From Isoetes taiwanensis (lineage: Eukaryota > Streptophyta > Lycopodiopsida > Isoetales > Isoetaceae), in assembly GCA_021234155.1 (NCBI GenBank), contig JAJEKV010000067.1:2969279-3033278 (forward strand): DNA of 64,000 nucleotides, given 5' to 3'. Under the pieces are notes generated by a model. The model ran no database searches. It worked only from the letters and a program-made list of their open reading frames with translations, and was not told the DNA's origin. The position numbers were made by a program, and so were the translations under genes. Shown here one piece after another: positions 15,631-24,299 of this stretch. Each line of letters begins with the position of its first letter. Within the stretch, counting starts at the first letter, position 1.

Positions 15631-16875
15631 ATGGGAACACCAGTGCAACATGCTCGTCTCACTCCAGAGCAGGAGCTCATTCAGTTTATTGAGCTCCAAG
15701 TTTACGTACTTCATAACAATCCACCACTAGCACCACAGGAGTATGGCCCTAAGATTCTTGCTATAGCGAATCAGCAACCACCACCACCTACAACAGTACT
15801 TGCTCTGGCTACATCCACCCACTCAAAAGCGTACCGGGCGGTTCATCATCGGATGCCGGTTCGAATAAATGCGAGTATCGGAATCCTCTGAGTCAGCAGA
15901 CGATCATGCAAAATCCAAGAAGAAGGACTATCAGAAAACTGTAGACACTGCCATTAGTAGCATTTGGTTGAACCGTAAATTGGCTCAGTTCTAGGGTAAG
16001 ACTAGGTTGGGTGTGGATGTCGAATCCTGGTTAGATGGGATACATGAGTTCGGCAAATCCTATGGAATGACAGAAAAGGATATCGGCAAGGTTGCCACCA
16101 CTAACCTCACAGGGTTAGCCCGCATCTGGTGGAAGGGATATGCCCACTCTCATGGACCAACTCGAGGCAGGTGCCGATACAAGGTTTTTTCCAAAGCTTT
16201 CAAATCTCACTATGTCCCAAGAGCTCATCGCTGCCTACAAATTCAAAATTTTTACCACCTATAACAAAAGAATATGACAGTCCAAGCATACACGGATGAA
16301 TTCATGCGGTTACGATTGTATGTTCCTGGGATAAATGAACGCAGGGCAGTTGAGGGGTATATTGAGGGGTTATCCCCTACTCTCAGGAAGATGGTTCGAG
16401 CCATTGATCCCAAGACAATAGCAGAAGTTGAAGCTAAGGCTCTTAGGTTGGAGGATAACCATAAGTATCAGCCACTACGTCCTTCTACTTTGGTCAAAAC
16501 AGGGGCTATACACCATATCGGGGACGCTCGCCTAGCCCGGGACCTCCATCGTCGGCTGGGTATCAGAAGCAGGATAAGAAAGTGTTCTTTATTGTACCAG
16601 ATAAGTCCTTTAATACTGCAGGAGCTTTCTGAGACATTTTGCAAGCCATTCCGAAGGAAGCTCGCGACCAGTTACGGAAGGAAAGAGCTTGTCTTTGGTG
16701 TTTCCGACCGGGACACCGTATGCACGAGTGCCCCTATGTCATACAGGCTGCTCGAGCTGCTCTTGGCAAAGTGGATTGGGATGAGGTCATGGATCCAACT
16801 GGACTGAAGAATGTTGCTGATGACGGGCGTCAGACTATATACATGGTGAGTCTCACATTTACGCCACTATATTGA
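15631..16875 (+). pseudogene. Ty3/gypsy gag remnant with zinc knuckle
   Basis: Three overlapping frames together encode a gag protein. A proline-rich leader (15631-15890) is followed by a retrotransposon-gag core: GVDVESWLDGI, LTGLARIWWKGYAH, FKSHYVP, then MTVQAYTDEFMRLRLYVP and EGYIEGLSPTLRKMV. A zinc knuckle C-L-W-C-F-R-P-G-H-R-M-H-E-C (CX2CX4HX4C) follows near 16690. Gag packages retrotransposon RNA into particles. Stops after the leader, at about 15993 and at 16262, plus a frame change near 16540, make it non-functional. Confidence 0.88.
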
Positions 16876-16938
16876 GACAGGTCAAGCAGATAGTCAACCT
16901 TTTGACATCTCCACGGTTGGCCAAGTAGACTATAAACC

Positions 16939-17475
16939 CTTTATCATTCTTATGGACAATTTTGCCTCGCCTAGAATGGTGGAAGTTTTACAGCTGACTC
17001 CCGTGAAGGCAAAGCCACGTCCAGTCACGTTGGCTAGTGGAGTCGTACACCAAGGTCAACGCATCAATTTGAACATTCAGTTTCCAGGAGCACCCGTTGC
17101 TCTAGGGGTCAAGATCATGGATATTGGTTGCTATGATCCTATTGTCGGTATGGAATTCTTGGCTGCTGCAAGGCAAACATTGATTGTGAAAATCAAGAAC
17201 TCACCTTTAATGTAGCTAATGGAGCACGAATAACCATTGCAGGTAACCTAGTTATTCCAATTATATAGTGTATTTCATTGCGGCAGCCATCAAGAAGTAT
17301 CAGATTGCTTATATTATTAGGCTTGCATCAATAAACGCCAAGTCTAAACAGGAGGAGATTATTGACAGCTTGCCTCCAGCAATAGCAGCCGTTCTTCTGG
17401 AATACCATGATCTCTTTCCATATGAGATTCATAGGTTGCCACTTTCCGAGGCATGGAATGTGAAATTACCTTAGA
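16939..17475 (+). pseudogene. Ty3/gypsy protease and protease-RT linker remnant
   Basis: After gag, residues FIILMDNFASPRMVEVL occupy the place of the aspartic protease active site. The expected D-S/T-G triad reads D-N-F, so the active site is lost. DIGCYDPIVGMEFLAA corresponds to the protease C-terminal part. A later frame (17268-17474) has LLEYHDLFPYEIHRLP, typical of the linker leading into reverse transcriptase. Nothing recognisable as RT, RNase H or integrase follows, so the element is truncated here. The flanks lack an evident LTR. Confidence 0.75.
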
Positions 17476-17479
17476 ACTA

Positions 17480-18464
17480 GGCACTAAACCTACTAGTCAT
17501 AAACTGATCAATCCTGTTGTAAACAATAGCCAGTTCTTGTTTACCATGCAAGGTTTGATTCCCTTTTTTTGATTCCCTTTTCTCTTTATTTGTTTAGGTA
17601 GGCATTCCCTTTTCGTTTTACCCCTAGCTTGTGCTATCTCATCATGTCCTGTTTGTAGGATTTTCTGTACTTTGTCTTATATATACTTTGTGTCGTAGTG
17701 GATCAGCTTTTAATATTTTTACATACCCTCTTTGTACTTTACGAAAATACCACCGCAAAGATGGAAGTTGAGCATGCAAATGAAAATGTAAACCAAGGAA
17801 GAAGCCCCAAATGTGCAGCACAGTCTGCCAAATAGGAAATTCCACTATCATAACCAAGCCAATAGTGGAAGATCTAGCTTTTAGCAGTACTTTAGATGAT
17901 GGCTTTCAAAGCATAGTTCATACGAAGAAACTTCTAATTAATGCTGAACAAGTATTAGTAAACATCGATGACTAAGTAAACATATCACGCAGAACACAAG
18001 GAAAAGCCAAGCCAGAGATGTCTATTTCGTCAAATGAAGTATGATCACTCAAGAAGAGCTATGTGCTATGAAGCAAAGCAGCTAATTATTCACCTTTTCA
18101 TTGTTCAATTGGGGCATGAATACTGACTTGAGCTCACCTTAATGAACAACTCTCTTGATCTTTCATGGCATTCTTGGAAGAATGTCCCCAAGGGATACAA
18201 TATTAATTAAGGTCTTGAAATATATTTCTCTCTAGGAGAGTGCTTCCCTGCTGTCTCTTGAGAAAAGGAATGGGCATTTCCCTCCCTGATTTTTTGGACC
18301 TGCATTTTCTGTACCAATATGTAGCATAATAATAAAGAGTTCCAAGGGGATTTGATATGGATGTAAAAATAACAATTCCTGAAACCATAGATCATATATC
18401 CCCAAAATAATTGAATGTATTGTTATGAAAAAGAACATAGATTCAAGATAAAAAGTAGTCACAT
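17480..18464. other. No supportable gene
   Basis: AT-rich sequence downstream of the gypsy remnant. Short minus-strand frames (17642-17857 and 18203-18462) have no recognisable domain and overlap each other in different frames. Confidence 0.4.
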
Positions 18465-18660
18465 TAGCTCGCTGGATATATTGGTTAAAGTAGTCCTATT
18501 AGGACATTGAGTTATTTTGGTAGAGGTTTGAGCCCCTGTATTTCATATTCAAAAATCTTAGGCAAAGCCATATAGAGGTTCGATATTCCCTCAAAACCTT
18601 AGGCGAACTTGTACTTCATTTTTCAAAATTATAGGCGCCTCCAATCATAACTTACTATAA
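18465..18660 (+). repeat. tRNA-like head, possible SINE remnant
   Basis: TAGCTCGCTGG followed by TTGGTTAAAG resembles a split RNA polymerase III A box. About 40 bases on, GGTTTGAGCCCC resembles a B box (consensus GGTTCRANYCC). The intervening stem-loops do not form a good cloverleaf, so this is not called a tRNA gene. A decayed tRNA-derived SINE is the better reading. Confidence 0.3.
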
Positions 18661-20369
18661 GCGAAACGAGAGAGGCCCAGAGGCCCCAACATACAATCTG
18701 GGCCATAGGATCGGCGAATTAACATACTCCTCTCGATATTATGGCCCTAGGAAATTGCCACATGACCATTCAGCCATATATCTGGGCCATAATTAGTCAC
18801 GAGAGGATGTTATTTAGCCCATCACAAATAGTTTGAAGCAGTTAGAGTTCAAGTTCATATAACGATATCACTTTGACATCGAAATTTATTTTGCTAGATA
18901 TGTTTTATTATCTCGTATGGCCATTTTTTACTTAAGAGAAGTTGGGAGCAACTCACCTCTCCATAAAGGACAAACCTTAATCTACTTAATGAATTTTGAA
19001 TTTGGTTGCATTATGCTGAAAGCATTTATGTTTGCTTATAGTTTTGAGTGTTGCATTTCTCTTATATTATTCTATAAGAAGTACCATATTTTAATTGAAG
19101 ATTATACCTTGTCTATTTTTAAAATTTGGTTTGTCTAGCAAGTGCAAAGTTTTTTGGATTTTTTTCTTCAAGCTTCTTTGCCTAAGGTTATGGGGATTTT
19201 TTTACGCTGGAAGATATTTTTGACTACAAAAAATTAAGGAAATTACCTTTGGTATAATTTCTGCAGGGCTTTTCTTTCGATGGATTTCCTTTTCTAGCAA
19301 TCGAGGCACACAGGTCACATGGAAGACACGTCCAGAAGAGATATGGCATTATTACAAGCCATTACCCTAAAGTTTAACTGGCATAGATGTTTATCAGACA
19401 AGATGATTAGTTCGGCTTTTTTTTTTTAAGGAACAAAAAACGAAACATCTAGGGCTTCTCAACGATTTTGTATTGGTTTCTTGCAAGGTAAATATTTGGT
19501 GGTAGGATCTGCATGCTGAATAAAGCAATTAGCCATGTAAGAAGATAGACCCCAAGGCTTTAACTTTTTTTAATAAATCATTTTCTTGGTAGTTGCTATG
19601 GTGGTTGCAGCCCTTAAGGTACAATTGTTTTCTTCTTAAGATGCGTTAAAGGAGCATCTCATGATTTGAAAGTTGCTTCAAAAGGCTATTCACTCCAATT
19701 CAACTTCAGATATATATGTCATATTAATTATCCCCGTATTCTCTGATCCTCTGGGTATACCTTTTCCGATTATAGGAGGATGCATAGCATCTTGGCATGC
19801 ATGCCATGATCTCGAAATTGCTTCAAGCCCCAATTCTTTGGTTGTTCACTCGAAATCCAGGTATAATTAATTTGGTATTGCTTTAATAGATGGGTTAATT
19901 TGAAGGAGTCGTCGTTATAGTACAAGTGTTATCAAAGTTTCGTTTCCTATTATATTTGCTTGCCGAGTTGGATAGATTCATGAAGCTTGTTCCTCAAAGA
20001 TGTGATCTATGCTTCTGAATCATAATTGTGCATATTTTGATTGAAGATACATGTGCTACACGCAAATAGCATAATAGGATTTTATAGGCAACTAGAACTC
20101 GTCATTGCAACCAAGAAATGCCGTAGCAGGAAGAAACTCAGAAAAAGGGCTTACACTCAAGGTTTGAATGTGTGCCATGTGGCGTGGCGCTATTGAACGG
20201 GCAAGCAGAATTTTATGTAAACTGATTTGTGGCTGTCAGACGAAATTATGTTGCAGAAAGTATCATTGTGTTCTAGCTTTGATCATGTTCGCTCGCTATG
20301 CATGAGTCAACTTGGTCTTACATTTTACTCGATCAACTTGGCCAAGGTATCACGAACGCGCTTTAAGAT
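18661..20369. other. No supportable gene; upstream region of the kinase gene
   Basis: A 73-codon frame at 18917-19138 and a 65-codon frame at 19673-19870 lack recognisable domains. The sequence is AT-rich with T-runs. It may include promoter sequence of the downstream kinase gene, but I cannot place a TATA box with confidence. Confidence 0.35.
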
Positions 20370-20580
20370 ATTCAGTGCCAACGTGCAAACGTGCTTATAG
20401 TCTTGAGACTTTGTGCCAACGTGCTTATAGTCTTGAGACGTGCTTATAGTCTTGCCAACGTGCTTAGTCTTGAGACGTGCTTATAGTCTTGCCAACGTGC
20501 TTAGTGCCAACGTGCTTATAGTCTTAAGTGCAAACGTGCTTATAGTCTTGAGACTTAGTGCCAACGCGCAAAGAGTCTTG
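20370..20580 (+). repeat. Short direct repeats just upstream of the kinase gene
   Basis: The phrase ACGTGCTTATAGTCTTGAGAC and shorter derivatives (GTGCCAACGTGCTTA, AGTCTTGCCAACGTGC) recur about seven to eight times in irregular order over ~200 bases. The array ends some 35 bases before the start codon, so it is probably in the proximal promoter or 5' leader. The repeated ACGTG core resembles a G-box/ABRE core. That it works as one is inference. Confidence 0.75.
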
Positions 20581-20612
20581 GCAATTGGTATTTGCTTCGC
20601 AAGAAAATTTAC

Positions 20613-20648
20613 ATGAATGGCGCAGAATCCAACTGCTTGGGCTACTGA
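20613..20648 (+). promoter_or_regulatory. Overlapping upstream ORF of the kinase gene
   Basis: An ATG at 20613 lies four bases before the main ATG at 20617, in another frame. It encodes 11 residues and stops at 20646-20648 inside the main coding region. If the transcript starts upstream, a scanning ribosome meets this ATG first, which could lower or regulate translation of the kinase. Confidence 0.5.
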
Positions 20649-23274
20649 GATCCTTGCTCTGTCTCCGAAAATCAATAGCAGCAGCAAATCGATTCATACA
20701 AACAAATGTTCTATTTTGAAAGACCTTGTAGGTGTTACGGCACACTATGTGGAATTCTGGATTAATCAATTTGGAGAAGAAACAATACCAGAGTCTGCAA
20801 ACGCAGTGGGAGAAAAGCTGCTCGAGGTTTTGAAAAGGGGCCTAAGACTCATTCGGCAATGTGGAAAGAAAGAGTATTTAAAATCACTTTCCACAATTGT
20901 TTGCGGTGCAGGTGAGTTTTGTGAGATTGTTGATCATGTAACAAGATATTTTAGAATGATGGACAAACTGATCGTGCCTACTGTGAGTGGCCACCCAGAT
21001 AAAAAGCAACTTATTAAGGAACTGCAAGAAAATGTAGAGTTAGATTGTATGAAGCTTCATGATGCCCTTATATCAGCTCATGAACAAGACAGGAATACAC
21101 TCATCAACAATCTAAAATCCAGTGTAAAGGATACTGAGAGTAATTTCTGGTCTAGTAGCAGGGGAAAGCGTAAACGTTATATTCTAGAAGTCTTGATTGA
21201 AAGGTTGGAATTGGAGAGAGACTTGCGTCCAATTGGATCCACTAAGCCTATTGCATTCAAGATTGGAGACATTGATTTATTAAAAGAGGCAACACCTTTG
21301 GGAACGGGCAGTTTTGGAACTGTCAGCAAAGCTGTCTGGGGTGACGAAATGCCAGTTGCTGTCAAAGAATTCTTCTATAATGACGATTTTGAAAAGGAAT
21401 ATAATGTATTGATGAAGTTGATGTCCACAGATTGCTCGCACGTAGTACAAATATTAGGCCATTCAAGCAATGGCGATGGCACCAAGAAGACCCTCATTAT
21501 GGAGCTGATGGACATGGATCTAAAAAAGCTTATAGAGAATAAGAAACAGCATCCATTTTCCTTGTATGAATCAACTGATCTCATGTTCCAAATTGCCAAG
21601 GGAATGAGAGGCTTACATAGAGTTGATGTGATTCACAGAGACATAAAGCCCTCTAACATCTTAGTGAAGGAGAATACAGAAGATAAAAGCTTGACTGTGA
21701 AACTTACTGATTTTGGTGAATCTAAAGCAGAGTTTCAGACTACAGATCCTAACCTTCACACGATGAGAGGTACAAAGGTGTACATGGCACCGGAGATGGC
21801 TGCAGATGAAGGCAAATACTCCAAGAAGGCAGACGTGTATAGCTTTGGTATTGTCTGCACAGAGATCCTTACTGGAAATCCCCCCAACCAGGTTATGCAG
21901 AAAGATCTAAGAGAGGGTCGAATGCCTTCTTTCCTACCAAGCATCCCTATTCCAAGGGATCTCTACATTATGATATGTGATTGCCTTGAACCAGACAAAG
22001 ATAAACGCCCTAAGTTTGAGGAAATTTGTGACTTTTTATGGGCTTTCATGGAAAAGGTGTTGATCAGGAAAGATGAAATTCAATGGTTTTCTACTGAAGA
22101 TCAAATCCTCACTACACAAGAACTCTTGTACACAAGAACTCTTGGAGAAGAGAGCAGCTCTAAGATGCCTCGGGTCTTTACACCCACAGGGAAAACAGCA
22201 CGTTATTTTGTTTCATTGAACTGGCTTTCGAAGGTAGGACTTCAGCAGCTCCCCGTAGATAATCTGGTGGACATTACATTGTACTATCTGGGTATTGGAT
22301 CCTCTGGGCTGATAAAATTGCTGGAGCCTTGGGAGAGGGTACAGAACCCTTTTATTGCTGCAGGTGTTCAACCCCCAAATCTCTTGACTGGAAATCTTCA
22401 GCGAGATTTGGGAATTTTTGGACAATTCAAAAAGCTAGTTGTAGATCAAGGTAAGAAGCTTAATCTCTCCTTTGCTATAGGAGGATGGGACAATTCAAAG
22501 TATTTTTCTGATGCATTCTCTACGGATGAAAATCGTACAAGATTTATTACTTCTGTGTTAGAGTTGTGCAGGGCTTATCCAATTTTCAACGGCCTTCACT
22601 TAAACTGGCATCATTTGAGTGACGATGGAGTGAATTATGGTAAAAATGGCAACACTGCGAGACGGCAAGATGGAGAAAACTTCATACTTGTGTTGAATCA
22701 GCTGAGAAATGCATTGCCTGAAGGTTTTTCAATTGGTGTAGTTTTTTCCAGAATACCAAAAAAAGCCAAATGGCCAATTGAAAGGGCCGCTCATCTTATT
22801 GATCAAATTCAATTGCTCACCGGTTTGACATCAGGAAGAGCTCAACATAGATACAACTTGTATTCAAATTCCCATCAAAGTTGGAGTGTAGACGAAGCTA
22901 TAACATACTACAAATCTAGAGGGGTGGATCCTTCTAAGATCATTATAGGCGCCGCTGTTGATTACGTTCGTGGGTTCTGCAATACTGATGGCATTGGCAA
23001 GCCAGCAAAGGTAGGGCTTCCAAATGATATATTGCGCCTTTGTCCAAGTGAACTCGTTCATCATGGATTTGAGGAAAGGTGGGACGATGAGGCAAAAGCA
23101 CCGTATGCTTATAATCCACAGAGAAAGCTCTTTTGTACTTACGATAACACTAGGTCTATTAAAGAGAAAGCAGAATATATCAAGGCCAATAACTTGGGAG
23201 GCATGTACTTCAGTCACAGTACTAAAGGCTCCCCCATGTTTAAAGTGGTGCATGATCATCTCACCCATGGCTGA
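20617..23274 (+). CDS. Protein kinase fused to an inactive GH18 chitinase-like domain, 885 aa
   Basis: A single uninterrupted frame. Residues ~1-210 are mostly helical and end in a basic patch, RGKRKR (182-187). The helical part could be a four-helix bundle like that of plant MLKL/HeLo or RPW8 proteins, but this is inference. Residues ~222-478 form a complete TKL-type kinase: G-loop GTGSFG (229-234), VAVK lysine K250, HRDIKPSN (340-347), DFG (365-367), APE (391-393) and DVYSFG. Residues ~526-880 are a GH18 barrel (SFAIGGW; QDGENF; the GGMYFS strand near the end). The catalytic DGxDxDWE box reads N-G-L-H-L-N-W-H (658-665), so hydrolysis is not expected. No signal peptide or membrane span is seen, implying a cytosolic kinase. 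Its target and ligand are unknown. The tobacco receptor kinase CHRK1 also joins GH18 and kinase domains, but in the opposite order and across a membrane. Confidence 0.93.
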   Translation: MAQNPTAWATEILALSPKINSSSKSIHTNKCSILKDLVGVTAHYVEFWINQFGEETIPESANAVGEKLLEVLKRGLRLIRQCGKKEYLKSLSTIVCGAGEFCEIVDHVTRYFRMMDKLIVPTVSGHPDKKQLIKELQENVELDCMKLHDALISAHEQDRNTLINNLKSSVKDTESNFWSSSRGKRKRYILEVLIERLELERDLRPIGSTKPIAFKIGDIDLLKEATPLGTGSFGTVSKAVWGDEMPVAVKEFFYNDDFEKEYNVLMKLMSTDCSHVVQILGHSSNGDGTKKTLIMELMDMDLKKLIENKKQHPFSLYESTDLMFQIAKGMRGLHRVDVIHRDIKPSNILVKENTEDKSLTVKLTDFGESKAEFQTTDPNLHTMRGTKVYMAPEMAADEGKYSKKADVYSFGIVCTEILTGNPPNQVMQKDLREGRMPSFLPSIPIPRDLYIMICDCLEPDKDKRPKFEEICDFLWAFMEKVLIRKDEIQWFSTEDQILTTQELLYTRTLGEESSSKMPRVFTPTGKTARYFVSLNWLSKVGLQQLPVDNLVDITLYYLGIGSSGLIKLLEPWERVQNPFIAAGVQPPNLLTGNLQRDLGIFGQFKKLVVDQGKKLNLSFAIGGWDNSKYFSDAFSTDENRTRFITSVLELCRAYPIFNGLHLNWHHLSDDGVNYGKNGNTARRQDGENFILVLNQLRNALPEGFSIGVVFSRIPKKAKWPIERAAHLIDQIQLLTGLTSGRAQHRYNLYSNSHQSWSVDEAITYYKSRGVDPSKIIIGAAVDYVRGFCNTDGIGKPAKVGLPNDILRLCPSELVHHGFEERWDDEAKAPYAYNPQRKLFCTYDNTRSIKEKAEYIKANNLGGMYFSHSTKGSPMFKVVHDHLTHG

Positions 23275-24054
23275 CCTCTGAACCCTTCCTAATTTCATAT
23301 ACCTATACATTGCAATGATGTCTCAATGCAGATTATGTTTCAAGCAGATTCATATATCTCCAAGAATCCTCACTATCCATTTTCAAGTGAAATAGCTTTT
23401 GTTTATCGAGTGTTCACAAAAAATACAATAGATAAAAAAAATCTTTGGAGTAGATCCAAGAATCAAAGCAAAGTCTGGAATTTCTACATTTAAGAAACAA
23501 CTCCAAATATACACAATTACTGACTTCAAATTGCAATAAAAGAATTTGTATCAATGTTATAAGTAATCAAGCGTCAAAAAGCTCCATTGATGAAGACCAT
23601 TGAGATAAATTATTGGCTAGACAAAACGCATACATCAGTAATCATTCATCCGGACCACTCTGAAAAGAAGAAATATCAGTAGCCATTCATCTGAACCACT
23701 GTGAGAAGAAATGTCGCAGGAGACAATTAAATAGCTTTAAAGCTCCGATGTTAGTAGCTTCAACACTCCAGAAAATGACATGATGATAAAATTTGAGCCC
23801 AATAGAGTCAATTCCAACCCTCGCCGATGTGAATGGAAAAAATAAAGTCATAATGTGAAGGTCTAAAATGATTATTACAAAAAAGACATCCACCTAGCTA
23901 CAAAACGTATATTTGCAAACTAGAGCAAGCATCCATGATCAAGTATTGGGATGGGGAAGAAAACCCGTCTAGCCAAGAAAGAACATCTCCGAACTAAAAC
24001 GAGGAGCATCCACCCATAAAATCTTACATCTAAGGGGTAAAAAGGATGATTTGG
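23275..24054. other. 3' flank of the kinase gene; no other gene seen
   Basis: AT-rich sequence with an AATAAA-type signal near 23536 that could end the kinase transcript. ATCAGTA followed by a CATTCATCCGGACCACT-type phrase is duplicated at about 23633 and 23678. No coding potential is evident. Confidence 0.4.
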
Positions 24055-24072
24055 TCTCCGTGGACGTTAAAA

Positions 24073-24127
<55 letters not shown>

Positions 24128-24299
24128 AAAACATAATAGACCATTAAAGGAGAGAGGGAGGGATGTAGGCAAAACTAGAAACAAGAAAACAGAGAGAACA
24201 CTCAATAGGATAAAGGCCGATGAAAAATTTGAAGTCAACGAAATACATGGCTAGAGCCAAAAGATAGATAGGCAGATATATTTTTAACGTCTATACGAG
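24055..24299. mobile_element. Fold-back (MITE-like) unit containing a TCTA microsatellite
   Basis: The left arm TCTCCGTGGACGTTAAAAAT and the right arm, read on the other strand as TCTCGTATAGACGTTAAAAAT, are imperfect inverted repeats about 245 bases apart. Both continue into ATCTATCT-like sequence. No clear target duplication was identified. A small non-autonomous DNA element, or a simple inverted duplication, are both possible. Confidence 0.45.
24074..24127. repeat. (TCTA)13.5 microsatellite
   Basis: The tetranucleotide TCTA is repeated without interruption. It starts directly after the left arm of the surrounding inverted repeat. Confidence 0.97.
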
